Shown here: positions 41,058-49,530 of the stretch, piece after piece
Layout of the letters: every line of letters starts with the position of its first letter
Numbering within the stretch: the stretch's first letter is position 1
NCBI GenBank assembly: GCA_934590325.1
Contig: CAKTOW010000006.1
Span: 46,637-110,636, forward strand
DNA length: 64,000 nt
Direction of reading: 5' to 3'
From: an uncultured Oscillospiraceae bacterium
Lineage (GTDB): Bacteria; Bacillota; Clostridia; Oscillospirales; Oscillospiraceae
Notes under the pieces: model-generated
Seen by the model: the letters and a program-made list of their open reading frames with translations, nothing else
Told to the model about the DNA's origin: nothing
Database searches by the model: none
Made by a program: the position numbers and the translations under genes

Positions 41058-41093
41058 CGCATCCCCCGGCACATGCCGGGGGATGCGTTTTTT
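41058..41093 (+). terminator. Intrinsic terminator
   Basis: CGCATCCCCCGGC-ACAT-GCCGGGGGATGCG-TTTTTT, a perfect 13-bp stem. It also lies just past the convergent PAP2 gene stop. Confidence 0.92.
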
Positions 41094-41097
41094 CTGT

Positions 41098-42024
41098 TTA
41101 TCTTTTTCCCAACCGGCTGAAGCCCCAGAAGGTCAGCGGCCACACGCACCCGGCGAACAGCACCACCAGCAGGTAGCGGATGCCCCCTGCAATGGCGGCG
41201 TTGCCGCCCAGCAGGGCGATCAGCGGCGCTTTCAGCCCGGAGCGTATCGCCAGCAGACAGCCGAAGCCCACTGCCAGCTTGATGATCTGCGCCCACCACA
41301 CCGCCTGTGTCTCGAACCGTATGTGCTTCCGGTCCGCGATGTTGGACGCCAGCATACCCACCGTGGCGCCCAGCAGCTTCCAGCCGTTCTCCAGCGCGCT
41401 GACATAGTTGGCGGTGTCCTCGGCGGTGGCGCCGGTGTCCCCCCGCAGGTACAGATAGCCCACGAAGGCCCCGCTGCACACCACCATAGCCAGTATGATA
41501 TACGTCAGCACCACCGGCCGCCGGTCGGCCTCCTCCATCAGCGGATAGACCCCCAGCACCAGCACCGCGGCGATAGCGAAAGACACGCCCACATCCAACG
41601 GCGTGTGTACGCCCAGATACATCCGGCTGAAAGCGATGAGCACCGTCAGCACCACCAGCACCACCCGCAGCCAGCCGCGCCCGGTATACCGCGCGATGCC
41701 TCCGTAGGTGGCCACGGCGTTCTGCGTATGCCCGCTGGGGAAGGAATACCCCGTGGCCTCCGCCCGGGCGCTCTCCACGATGGTGAAGTCCGGGTCCTTC
41801 ACCCACGGCCGGGGCACGCAGCAGAGTATCTTCAGGAATTGATTGATGACCGTGCCGAAGAACCCCACGATCATCAGGTAGTACCCCTCGCGCTTGCTGA
41901 CGCACCAGAACACCGTCACGGCAATGACCATAAAAAACAGCTCGCCGCCCAGCAGCGTGATGACCGACATGATCTTATCCAGCACCGGCGTGCGGATGCT
42001 CTCCAGCGCGTACAAAACTCCCAT
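41098..42024 (-). CDS. PAP2 family membrane phosphatase
   Basis: 308-residue polytopic phosphatase of lipid phosphates, possibly undecaprenyl or phosphatidate. The three PAP2 motifs are visible: the K/R-rich region near CVPRPWVKDP (~75), GYSFPSGHTQNAV (~95) with the catalytic His, and RMYLGVHTPLDV (~138) with the nucleophile His. A C-terminal half of about five further helices extends beyond the core. It is monocistronic. The exact lipid substrate is not determinable. Confidence 0.9.
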   Translation of the reverse strand: MGVLYALESIRTPVLDKIMSVITLLGGELFFMVIAVTVFWCVSKREGYYLMIVGFFGTVINQFLKILCCVPRPWVKDPDFTIVESARAEATGYSFPSGHTQNAVATYGGIARYTGRGWLRVVLVVLTVLIAFSRMYLGVHTPLDVGVSFAIAAVLVLGVYPLMEEADRRPVVLTYIILAMVVCSGAFVGYLYLRGDTGATAEDTANYVSALENGWKLLGATVGMLASNIADRKHIRFETQAVWWAQIIKLAVGFGCLLAIRSGLKAPLIALLGGNAAIAGGIRYLLVVLFAGCVWPLTFWGFSRLGKR

Positions 42025-42085
42025 AAAGTCTCCCTCCTTTATGTCGTATCGTCATTGTACTACACTTTTCATCGGTGTGCAAGCG

Positions 42086-42114
42086 TTGACTGCCCCGCAC
42101 CGCCGTGCTATACT
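42086..42114 (+). promoter_or_regulatory. Predicted sigma-A promoter of the HD-domain gene
   Basis: TTGACT, 17 bp, TATACT. Confidence 0.8.
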
Positions 42115-42140
42115 GGTGAAAAACGTAAGGAGGCCCCGCC

Positions 42141-42704
42141 ATGAAGCCCGAAGAGCTGCTGACCGTCCTGCACACCGCCAACCGGCTGAAGGACACCACC
42201 CGCCACTGCTGGACGCCGGAAAACCGCCACGAGAGCGTGGCTGACCACAGCTGGCGCCTGGCGCTGACGGCCTTCTTCCTACGGGACGAATTCCCGGACA
42301 CGGACATGGACAAGGTCATCCGCATGTGCCTGATCCACGACCTGGGCGAGTGCTTCACCGGCGACATCCCCAGCTTCCTCAAGACCGACGCCGACACCGC
42401 CAAGGAGGACTCCCTCCTGGCCCAGTGGGTCCAGACCCTGCCCCAGCCCTACCGCGACGACATGGCCGCCCTCTACGCGGAGATGGACGCCCTGCAGACC
42501 CCGGAGGCCCGGCTCTACAAGGCGCTGGACAAACTGGAGGCCGTCATCTCCCACAACGAGTCCCCCATCTCCTCCTGGCTCCCCCGTGAGTACGATCTGA
42601 ACCTCACCTACGCCGACGAGAATGTGGCCTTCTCCCCCTACCTGCGGGAGCTCCGCGCCGCCGTCCGCCGCGAGACCGAGGAGAAGATAAAAAAAGGCGA
42701 ATAA
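42141..42704 (+). CDS. HD domain-containing protein, YfbR/HDDC2-like phosphohydrolase
   Basis: 187-residue metal-dependent phosphohydrolase. The HD pattern is ESVADHSWRLAL (first His), IRMCLIHDLGECFTGDI (HD pair) and KALDKLEAVIS (last Asp). YfbR-type enzymes hydrolyse deoxynucleoside 5'-monophosphates, so a role in nucleotide clean-up is plausible, though unproven here. AAGGAGG precedes the ATG. The gene is convergent with rsmA, with a shared terminator. Confidence 0.88.
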   Translation: MKPEELLTVLHTANRLKDTTRHCWTPENRHESVADHSWRLALTAFFLRDEFPDTDMDKVIRMCLIHDLGECFTGDIPSFLKTDADTAKEDSLLAQWVQTLPQPYRDDMAALYAEMDALQTPEARLYKALDKLEAVISHNESPISSWLPREYDLNLTYADENVAFSPYLRELRAAVRRETEEKIKKGE

Positions 42705-42712
42705 GAAAGAAC

Positions 42713-42746
42713 AAGTCCCCGGCTCCCGCCAGGGACTTCCTTTTTC
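42713..42746. terminator. Intrinsic terminator (bidirectional)
   Basis: AAGTCCC...GGGACTT followed by CCTTTTTC on the plus strand. Flanking AATAAGAAA/TTTCTTATT extend the palindrome for the minus strand. Confidence 0.75.
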
Positions 42747-43601
42747 TTATTCGCTCTCCGCCAGCAGCGCGTCGGACAGTCTGGCGTACTCCTCCAGTCC
42801 CAGCGCCTCGCCCCGCACCGTGGCGGGCAGGCCGCAGCTGGTGACGATGTCCATCAGCCGCTCCTTGGGCAGCTGCCACCCGGTCTGCAGGCTGTTGACC
42901 AGCGTCTTGCGCCGCAGGGCGAAGCCCGCCCGCACCGTCCGCCAAAAGGCCTCCTCGCTGCGCATCTGCACCGGCGGTGCCTTCCGCGTCACGCACCGCA
43001 CCACGGCAGACGTCACCTTGGGCGGCGGCATGAAGCAGCTGTTGGGCACCTCGAACAACAGCTGCGGTTCCGTATAGTACTGCATCAGCAGGCTGAACGC
43101 GCCGTAGTCCCCCGTCCCCGGCCGCGCGCAGATACGCTGTGCCACCTCCTTCTGTATCAGCACCGTCAGCTGCGCAAAGCACCCCGCGCGGACACAGGCG
43201 GTCAGGAACGGCGTGGTGATGTTGTAGGGCAGATTGGCGCACAGCACCGGCGTCACGCCCGCCAGCTGCTCCGCGGCCACCTCCGCCAGGTCCAGCTTCA
43301 TCACGTCCCCCTCGATCAGGGTGAAATTGCCATACCCGGCCATGGTCTCGGCCAGCACCTCTGGCAGCCGCTTGTCCAACTCCACCGATACCACCCGGTC
43401 GGCCCGCTGTGCCAGCTGCACCGTCAGGGCGCCGATGCCGGGGCCCACCTCCAGCACGCCGCAGCCGGGCAGGCACCCCGCCGCGGCGATGTCCTCCGCC
43501 ACATCGCCCCGGATAAGGAAATTCTGCCCCAGCGCCTTGGCAAAGCGGAAGCCGTGCCGCGCCAGCAGCGCCTGTATATCGTTCCGGTCACAAAGATCCA
43601 T
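42747..43601 (-). CDS. rsmA: 16S rRNA (adenine1518/1519-N6)-dimethyltransferase
   Basis: KsgA-type methylase acting late in 30S assembly, 284 residues. AdoMet motif I is VLEVGPGIGALTVQLA (~49-64), then VELDKRLP, EGDVMKLDL and the catalytic NLPYNITTPFL (motif IV). GQNFLI near residue 25 is the family's N-terminal hallmark. AAGGAGAAG precedes the ATG. It is upstream of and divergent from a G5/3D protein; ksgA and yabE-type genes are also neighbours in Bacillus. Confidence 0.96.
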   Translation of the reverse strand: MDLCDRNDIQALLARHGFRFAKALGQNFLIRGDVAEDIAAAGCLPGCGVLEVGPGIGALTVQLAQRADRVVSVELDKRLPEVLAETMAGYGNFTLIEGDVMKLDLAEVAAEQLAGVTPVLCANLPYNITTPFLTACVRAGCFAQLTVLIQKEVAQRICARPGTGDYGAFSLLMQYYTEPQLLFEVPNSCFMPPPKVTSAVVRCVTRKAPPVQMRSEEAFWRTVRAGFALRRKTLVNSLQTGWQLPKERLMDIVTSCGLPATVRGEALGLEEYARLSDALLAESE

Positions 43602-43709
43602 CGTGCTTCTCCTTCACTGGATATTGCCGCCATTGTACCACCTTTTCCTCCACTGTGCAACGAAAAAGCGGGAAAAAGTGGCAATTTTTCCGCCCCATAT
43701 CCCCAAAAC

Positions 43710-43738
43710 TTGACAAAACAGGAAGATAGTGCTATACT
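43710..43738 (+). promoter_or_regulatory. Strong predicted sigma-A promoter of the G5/3D gene
   Basis: TTGACA, 17 bp, TATACT, about 95 bp ahead of the ATG. The intervening leader is AU-rich (GTTGCTAATTGGTAAC and following) with no obvious riboswitch. A second TATACT lies at 43824-43829. Confidence 0.8.
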
Positions 43739-43839
43739 CCACGGGTGTTGCTAATTGGTAACAAAAGTTACAAATTGTATCAATTTTATGGCCGTGCCCT
43801 GTTTGAGACTTCCCCCGCGCGGCTATACTGCGAGGTACT

Positions 43840-45153
43840 ATGGAACAGACACAAGCCACACAACCTAAGCGTCTGCAGCCTCGGAAGCCCCGCCGCCGCA
43901 TCACCCCCGCGACGATCTGTCAGGCCATCCACGATGTGCCTTACATCGTGGCCCGCGGCCTGATCCGCGGCGTCACCGCGGTGGGCCGCTGCCTGGCGTG
44001 GACGTGGGACGCTGTGGCCACGGACGCAAAGCAGTCGTGGCGGCAGTTCTGCCGCGGACGGCTGGTGACCGGCTGCCGCGCCGCGCTGCACGCCCCTGCG
44101 CTGAAGGAGATACGTGACATTATGCGCGACCACGCATCCATCCGCATCATCACCATGATCGCCGCCACGGCGGTGATATTCGCCGTCGCCCTGAACGCCG
44201 AGCCCGTGCGCACCATGGACGCCATCTGCATCGTGGTGGACAGCGACGGGCCCCACGTGCTGGACGACCGCAGCGAGGAGCGCGACTACCGTGACCTGCT
44301 GCTGCGCCGCGGTCTGGGCGACAAGTCCATGCAGCTCCTGCTGGAGCCCGGGCGCACCGTCACCGTGGAGCACGGCGGCGAGGCAAAGACCTACACCACC
44401 CAGGCCGAGCGCCTGGCCTCTTTCCTCAGCCGCAACAATATCAAGCTGGGCGAGGACGAGATGGTGGAGCTGAACGTCACCGGCGACGCACCCTCCATCC
44501 GCATCAGCCATACCCTCACCTACCAGCACTACGTGGTGGTGGAGACCGACTACAAGATCATCCGCACCCCCGACCCCCTGATGGACAAGGGCACGGAGCA
44601 GGTCATCCGTAAGGGCATCACCGGCCAGATCGTGGAGACCTACGAGGACACGGTGGTGGGCGGCGAGGTGGTGTCCACCAAATACGTGGGTGCCAGTCAC
44701 GACACCTCCCACGCCGAGCTGGTGCTCTACGGCACCCGCGTCTACGAGGTGGAGGAGGGCGACACCATCGAAAAGGACTTCCCCAACGAATCCGGCGAGG
44801 GCGGCTACCTGCTCTTCGCCTCCGGCGACACCATGACCTACAACAAGGTGATGACCTGCAGCTCCACCGCCTATTACAGCGGCGGCGACGGCGGTGCCGC
44901 GTGGACGACGGCGGTGGGAGCCTCCGTGGGTGTGGGCACCGTGGCGGTGGACCCCAAGGTGATCCCCTACTACACGAAGATGTTCATTCAGACCACCAAC
45001 GGCCGCCGCGTCTACGGCATGGGCACCGCGCTGGACTGCGGCGGCGCCATCAAGGGCAACATCGTGGACCTGTGGTTCCCCACCAAGGCGGACTGTTACA
45101 GCTGGGGCCGCCGCAACGTCACCGTGTATATCCTGGACAAGAAGGCATCCTGA
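43840..45153 (+). CDS. YabE-like G5 and 3D domain-containing cell-wall protein
   Basis: 437 residues. A basic cytosolic N-terminus (~1-105) precedes a single membrane helix (IRIITMIAATAVIFAVAL, ~107-124). Two DUF348-like ubiquitin-type repeats follow (~125-215). The G5 domain reads VVVETDYKIIRTPDPLMDKG...GITGQIVETYED. The C-terminal 3D domain is a double-psi barrel like MltA/RpfB: TAYYSG, VAVDPKVIPYYTKMFIQ and ALDCGGAIKGNIVDLWF, with the three aspartates. It probably remodels peptidoglycan. The ~100-residue basic N-terminal tail is longer than in B. subtilis YabE. Confidence 0.9.
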   Translation: MEQTQATQPKRLQPRKPRRRITPATICQAIHDVPYIVARGLIRGVTAVGRCLAWTWDAVATDAKQSWRQFCRGRLVTGCRAALHAPALKEIRDIMRDHASIRIITMIAATAVIFAVALNAEPVRTMDAICIVVDSDGPHVLDDRSEERDYRDLLLRRGLGDKSMQLLLEPGRTVTVEHGGEAKTYTTQAERLASFLSRNNIKLGEDEMVELNVTGDAPSIRISHTLTYQHYVVVETDYKIIRTPDPLMDKGTEQVIRKGITGQIVETYEDTVVGGEVVSTKYVGASHDTSHAELVLYGTRVYEVEEGDTIEKDFPNESGEGGYLLFASGDTMTYNKVMTCSSTAYYSGGDGGAAWTTAVGASVGVGTVAVDPKVIPYYTKMFIQTTNGRRVYGMGTALDCGGAIKGNIVDLWFPTKADCYSWGRRNVTVYILDKKAS

Positions 45154-45160
45154 ACAAATA

Positions 45161-45202
45161 AGACCCCCTCCGGCAACGCCGGAGGGGGTCTTTCTCTCTT
45201 TT
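45161..45202. terminator. Intrinsic terminator (bidirectional)
   Basis: GACCCCCTCCGGC-AAC-GCCGGAGGGGGTC then TTTCTCTCTTTT. It lies between the convergent G5/3D gene and hydrogenase operon. Confidence 0.88.
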
Positions 45203-46898
45203 ATTCGCCGTAGTGCACGTGCAGCAGCCGGTGGCACTTCTCCTCGCCGTACTCCCTGAGCAGGGAGGTGACGATGGGGTTCTTCTCCGCCCGCTTGAAC
45301 ATGGCGGAGGCATCGGCGGCGTACAGGCCCTCGCCGCGCTTCTTCTTCGCATCACTCAGACCGTAGGGCTGCCCCGCGCCGCCCACGCAGCCGCCCTGGC
45401 AGGTCATGACCTCCACCAGGTGGTAGAAGCACTTGCCAGCCTCTATGTCGGCGATGAGCTCCTTGGCGTGGATGAGCCCGTTGACCACGGCGATGCGCAG
45501 CTCCGTGCCCTCCACATCCAGCGTGACGTCCCGGATGGCGCCGTCGCCCCGCAGGTCGGTGACCCGCACGGAGCGCAGGGCGTTCTTGCTCTTGTCCGGC
45601 AGACAGTGGCGCACCACCGCCTCCGCCACGCCGCCGGTGACGCCGTAGATCACCGCCGCGCCGCTGCCCAGGCCGAAGGGCAGGTCGGGGGACTCCAGCT
45701 CCAGTTCATCCAGCCGCACGCCGGTCTCCCGCATCATGTCCACCAGTTCTCGGGTAGTCAGCACCAGGTCCACGTCCGGCCGCCCGTCGTGGACGAACTC
45801 CGGCCGCGCCGCCTCCATCTTCTTGGCGGTGCAGGGCATGATGGCGATGTTGTAGGTCGTCCGCCCGTCGGCGGCGTCCCTGGCGGCGTACTTGTCCCGG
45901 ATGACCGCGGCGAACATCTCCATGGGGGACTTGCAGGTAGAGATATTCTTCAGATACTTGGGGTCGTTGAACTCCAGATACCGCACCCACGCGGGACAGC
46001 AGCTGGTGAACATGGGGAACGGCCCTCCGTCCTTCAGCCGCTGCAGGAACTCCTCCGCCTCGGTGATGGTGGTCATATCCGCGCCGAAATTGGTGTCGTA
46101 CACCTCGTCCACGCCCATCAGCTTCAGCGCGGTGGTCATCTTGTCGATGACATTGACGCCCGCGGGGATGCCGAAGGCCTCGCCCACCGCCACCCGGACA
46201 GCCGGGGCGATCTGCACCACCACCCGCTTCTTCGGGTCGTGGATGGCCGCCCAGGCGGTGCCGATCTGGTCGTTGACGGTGATGGCGCCGGTGGTGCACA
46301 CGGCGGCGCACTGGCCACAGCCCACGCACTTGGTCTCGCCCAGTTTCTTGTCGAAGGCGGGCATCACCTGCAGCTCACTGCCCCGGAAGGCGAAGTTCAG
46401 TATGCCCTGCCCCTGCAGCTCCTCGCACACGCGGACGCAGTCGCCGCACAGGATACACTTGTTGGGGTCCCGGAACACCGCGTAGCTGGTGTAGTCCTTC
46501 TCGTACCTCGGCTTGTTGTTGGGGAAGCGTATATGCCGCACGCCGAACCGCTGCGCCAGCTCCTGCAGGCGGCAGTTGCCGCTCTTGGCGCAGGTGGTGC
46601 AGGAGCAGTCGTGGGCCGCCAGCAGCAGCTCCAGTATCATCCGCCGGTGCTTCAGCAGCCGCGCGGTGTTAGTGCGTATCTCCATGCCGTCCCGCGGCTC
46701 CATGGAGCAGGATGCGTCGATCTTGCCGGTCTTTACGTCCTCCACGATGCACATACGGCACGCGCCGTGAACGGACAGGTCGGAATAGTAGCAGAACGTG
46801 GGGATGTCGATACCCGCCTTGCGGATGACCGCCAGCACATTCCGCTCCCCGTCAAAAGGCACCCGCTGCCCGTCGATTATCATGATTCCCTTGGCCAT
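45201..46898 (-). CDS. hydA: [FeFe]-hydrogenase catalytic subunit, bifurcating HydA type
   Basis: H2-evolving subunit, 565 residues. The N-terminal [2Fe-2S] domain has C36, C47, C50 and C64. The His-ligated cluster is HDCSCTTC...GNC (~96-109). Two [4Fe-4S] clusters lie at CILCGDCVRVC (148-158) and CVGCGQCAAVC (191-201). The H-cluster motifs are TSCCPAW (298-304), MPCTAKK (354-360) and EVMTCQGGCVGGAGQP (496-511). In L3, GGA replaces the more usual GGG. Together with the NuoF- and NuoE-like genes upstream it forms a trimeric NAD- and ferredoxin-linked enzyme. Confidence 0.94.
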   Translation of the reverse strand: MAKGIMIIDGQRVPFDGERNVLAVIRKAGIDIPTFCYYSDLSVHGACRMCIVEDVKTGKIDASCSMEPRDGMEIRTNTARLLKHRRMILELLLAAHDCSCTTCAKSGNCRLQELAQRFGVRHIRFPNNKPRYEKDYTSYAVFRDPNKCILCGDCVRVCEELQGQGILNFAFRGSELQVMPAFDKKLGETKCVGCGQCAAVCTTGAITVNDQIGTAWAAIHDPKKRVVVQIAPAVRVAVGEAFGIPAGVNVIDKMTTALKLMGVDEVYDTNFGADMTTITEAEEFLQRLKDGGPFPMFTSCCPAWVRYLEFNDPKYLKNISTCKSPMEMFAAVIRDKYAARDAADGRTTYNIAIMPCTAKKMEAARPEFVHDGRPDVDLVLTTRELVDMMRETGVRLDELELESPDLPFGLGSGAAVIYGVTGGVAEAVVRHCLPDKSKNALRSVRVTDLRGDGAIRDVTLDVEGTELRIAVVNGLIHAKELIADIEAGKCFYHLVEVMTCQGGCVGGAGQPYGLSDAKKKRGEGLYAADASAMFKRAEKNPIVTSLLREYGEEKCHRLLHVHYGE

Positions 46899-46901
46899 GG
46901 C

Positions 46902-48797
46902 TCACTCCTCCTCGATGGCGTCGATGGCGCCGAAGGGGCACGCGCCCCAGCAGGCACCGCAGTGGATGCACTTCTCGTTGTCGATGGTATAGGGCATGCG
47001 TATCTGCCCGGAGATGGCGTCCATGGGACAGTTCCTGGCGCACTTGCCGCAGCCCTTGCACAGTTCGGGCTTTATCTCCAGCCGCCGCTTACGGCCGTTG
47101 CAGATAGGACAGTGGTGGTCCACCACGTGGCGCAGATAGTCCTGCCGGAAGTTCTTCAGCGTGGACATCACCGGCTTGCAGGCCGTCTGTCCCAGTCCGC
47201 ACAGTGCCGTATCGGTAATGGTGTCGCTCAGGGCCTCCAGCAGCTCCAGATCGGCCATGCTACCCTCGTTGGCGATGATGCGCTCCAGCGTCTCCAGCAT
47301 CCGCTTGGTGCCCTCCCGGCAGGGGGTACACTTGCCGCAGCTCTCGTTCTGGGTAAAGTACATGAAGAACCGCGCCACCTCCACCATGCAGGTATCCTCG
47401 TCCATGACCACCAGTCCGCCGGAGCCAATGATGGCCCCCAGCTTCTTCAGCGAGTCGAAGTCCATGGGATAGTCCAGGTGCTCCTCGGTCAGACAGCCGC
47501 CGGAGGGCCCGCCGATCTGCACGGCCTTGAACTTCTTCCCGTCGGGGATTCCCCCGCCGATGTCGAAGATGATCTCCCGCAGCGTGGCGCCCATGGGTAC
47601 CTCCACCAGGCCGGTGTTCACCACGTTGCCTGTCAGTGCAAAGGTCTTGGTGCCCGCGCTTCCTTCCGTGCCGATGCCCCTGTACCACGCCGCGCCCTTG
47701 TTGATGATGCCCGGCACGTTGGCAAAGGTCTCCACATTGTTCAGCACCGTGGGCTTTCCCCACAGGCCCTGGTCCACCGTGCGGGGCGGCTTCACACGGG
47801 GCATGCCCCGCTTGCCCTCGATGGAGGCCGTCAGCGCGCTGCCCTCGCCGCAGACGAAGGCTCCGGCGCCCCGGTTGATGTGGATGTGGAAGCTGAAGCC
47901 ACTGCCCATGATGTCATCGCCCAGCAGCCCCGTCTCCGTGGCCTTGTCGATGGCCACCTGCAGCCGCTTCACCGCCAGCGGATACTCCGCCCGGACGTAG
48001 ATATAGCCCTCCGCGGCGCCGGTAGCCACGCCGGCGATCATCATGCCCTCCAGCACGGAGTGGGGGTTCCCCTCCATAATGGAGCGATCCATGAACGCGC
48101 CGGGGTCGCCCTCGTCGCCGTTGCAGACGATGTACTTGACCTTCTCCTCCGTGTGGCGGCGCACGCTCTCCCACTTGCGTCCTGCGGGGAAGCCTCCGCC
48201 GCCCCGGCCCCGCAGGCCGGAGTCAGAGATCTCCTTACATATCGCCGCGCCGTCCATGTCGAACAGCGCCTTCTCAAAGGCGGTGTAGCCGCCCTTGGCG
48301 ATGTACTCCTCCAGATTTTCCGCGTCGCTGGTACCGCAGCTGGCCAGCACCACCCGGTGCTGCTTCTTGTAGAAGGGTATGTCCTCCTGCCGGGGGTAGG
48401 CCACGCCATCCTGGTGGTATGTCAGCCGCTCGATGATCTCCCCGCCCAGCAGCGTCCGCTCCACGATCTCGTGGCAGTCCTCCGGCTTCACGTGTACGTA
48501 CATGACTCCCAGCGGCTCGATGTGCACCAGCGGCCCCATCTCGCAGAAGCCGTGGCAGCCGCTCATCTTGATGTGCAGGCTCTTCTCCGCGTCGCCGTGG
48601 TGCGTCAGTCCCACATACACCTGCAGCCCCCGCTGCTCGCACTCGCTGCGCAGATTCTCGTACACCTTCATGGAGCCGCTGGCGATGCAGCCGGTACCGG
48701 CGCAGATCAGCACATTCAGCGTTTTCGCGCTGCGCTCCAACGCCTCCGCCGCCTGCTGGTGCATAGCGTGGAACTCCGCCCTTGTCAGCTTGCTCAT
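46902..48797 (-). CDS. hydB: NuoF-like subunit of bifurcating hydrogenase (HydB)
   Basis: Flavoprotein subunit that accepts electrons from NADH and splits them, 631 residues. The N-terminal thioredoxin-like [2Fe-2S] domain has CAGTGCIASGS (~32) and a later CHGFCEMGPL. The NuoF core has GLRGRGGGGFPAGRKW (NADH/FMN), NGDEGDPGAFMDRS and the [4Fe-4S] motif SCGKCTPCREG (~490). The C-terminal two-cluster ferredoxin reads CKGCGKCARNCPMDAI and CIHCGACWGACPFGAI. It overlaps hydC by four bases and sits three bases from hydA. Confidence 0.94.
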   Translation of the reverse strand: MSKLTRAEFHAMHQQAAEALERSAKTLNVLICAGTGCIASGSMKVYENLRSECEQRGLQVYVGLTHHGDAEKSLHIKMSGCHGFCEMGPLVHIEPLGVMYVHVKPEDCHEIVERTLLGGEIIERLTYHQDGVAYPRQEDIPFYKKQHRVVLASCGTSDAENLEEYIAKGGYTAFEKALFDMDGAAICKEISDSGLRGRGGGGFPAGRKWESVRRHTEEKVKYIVCNGDEGDPGAFMDRSIMEGNPHSVLEGMMIAGVATGAAEGYIYVRAEYPLAVKRLQVAIDKATETGLLGDDIMGSGFSFHIHINRGAGAFVCGEGSALTASIEGKRGMPRVKPPRTVDQGLWGKPTVLNNVETFANVPGIINKGAAWYRGIGTEGSAGTKTFALTGNVVNTGLVEVPMGATLREIIFDIGGGIPDGKKFKAVQIGGPSGGCLTEEHLDYPMDFDSLKKLGAIIGSGGLVVMDEDTCMVEVARFFMYFTQNESCGKCTPCREGTKRMLETLERIIANEGSMADLELLEALSDTITDTALCGLGQTACKPVMSTLKNFRQDYLRHVVDHHCPICNGRKRRLEIKPELCKGCGKCARNCPMDAISGQIRMPYTIDNEKCIHCGACWGACPFGAIDAIEEE

Positions 48798-49273
48798 TCC
48801 GCCGCCTCCTTCCCGCGAATGTTCTCCAGCTCCGCCAGCGCCAGCTCCGGCGACATCTTGGCGAACACCTCGCCGTCCACCGTCATCACCGGCGCCAGGC
48901 CGCAGGCGCCCAGACAGGCCACGGTCTCCAGCGTGAACACGCCGTCGGCGCTGGTCTTCCGCTTACCGTCCAGCTTCAGGTACTCATAAATGGCGTCATA
49001 GATGGGACCCGATTTCCGCACATGACAGGCCGTGCCGTCACAGACCTTGATGATGTGCTTCCCCTTGGGCTCCAGGGAAAAATTCTCATAAAACGTGGCC
49101 ACGCTGTACACGCGGGACACGCTGATACGCAGCATATCCGCCACCAGCGTCATGTTCTCCTGGCTGAGATAGTTCTCCGCCGTCTGTATCTCCTGCAGAA
49201 TGGCGATAAGCTTCGAGCTGTCGCAGCCGTGGGCACGGACGATGGCCGCCGTTCTCTCCTGTTCCGGTCTCAT
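48794..49273 (-). CDS. hydC: NuoE-like [2Fe-2S] subunit of bifurcating hydrogenase (HydC)
   Basis: 159-residue thioredoxin-like ferredoxin subunit. Helical N-terminus: SKLIAILQEIQTAENYLSQENM. The cluster cysteines lie in VCDGTACHVRKS (~90) and CLGACGLAPVM (~131). It passes electrons to or from HydB. It is the first gene of hydCBA, preceded by GAGGAGGAG and a Rex-like operator. Confidence 0.94.
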   Translation of the reverse strand: MRPEQERTAAIVRAHGCDSSKLIAILQEIQTAENYLSQENMTLVADMLRISVSRVYSVATFYENFSLEPKGKHIIKVCDGTACHVRKSGPIYDAIYEYLKLDGKRKTSADGVFTLETVACLGACGLAPVMTVDGEVFAKMSPELALAELENIRGKEAAE

Positions 49274-49316
49274 GGTCTCTCCTCCTCGAAAAGTGTTATT
49301 TCCCCGTTGACAGTTT

Positions 49317-49334
49317 TTGTTAATTTTCTAACAC
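49317..49334 (-). promoter_or_regulatory. Predicted Rex operator of hydCBA
   Basis: TTGTTAA-TTTT-CTAACAC closely matches the clostridial Rex palindrome TTGTTAANNNNTTAACAA. It lies about 45-60 bp upstream of hydC, so NADH/NAD+ control is likely. No rex gene is in the window. The rest of 49335-49490 holds no gene or clear signal. Confidence 0.65.
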
Positions 49335-49494
49335 TCCACCCGTACTTTATCATAGAACGCCCCGCCTTGCAACGGCAAAAGAGGTAAAATCCTCACCCTG
49401 CAAATTTTTCTCCGTCCTGCACAAAAACGCCCCCTCTTTTTTGCTCTAAACAGCAAAAGGCATGGCACCATGACTTTTTTTCATACCGCAGCAC

Positions 49495-49528
49495 AAAAGA
49501 GAGACCGCCTCCCGGCGGTCTCTCTTTT
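49495..49528. terminator. Intrinsic terminator
   Basis: AAAAGAGAGACCGCC-TCCC-GGCGGTCTCTCTTTT, a perfect 15-bp stem just after the first YhgE/Pip stop. Confidence 0.92.
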
Positions 49529-49530
49529 GT

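Noticed and set aside
43739..43839. Possible riboswitch in the leader of the G5/3D gene
   Set aside because: The 95-nt AU-rich leader shows no conserved motif or strong nested pairing that I can recognise.
45213..48989. Plus-strand open frame of about 1,258 codons
   Set aside because: It lies opposite hydA, hydB and part of hydC, with no domain signal and no ribosome site. GC-rich antisense frames stay open by chance.
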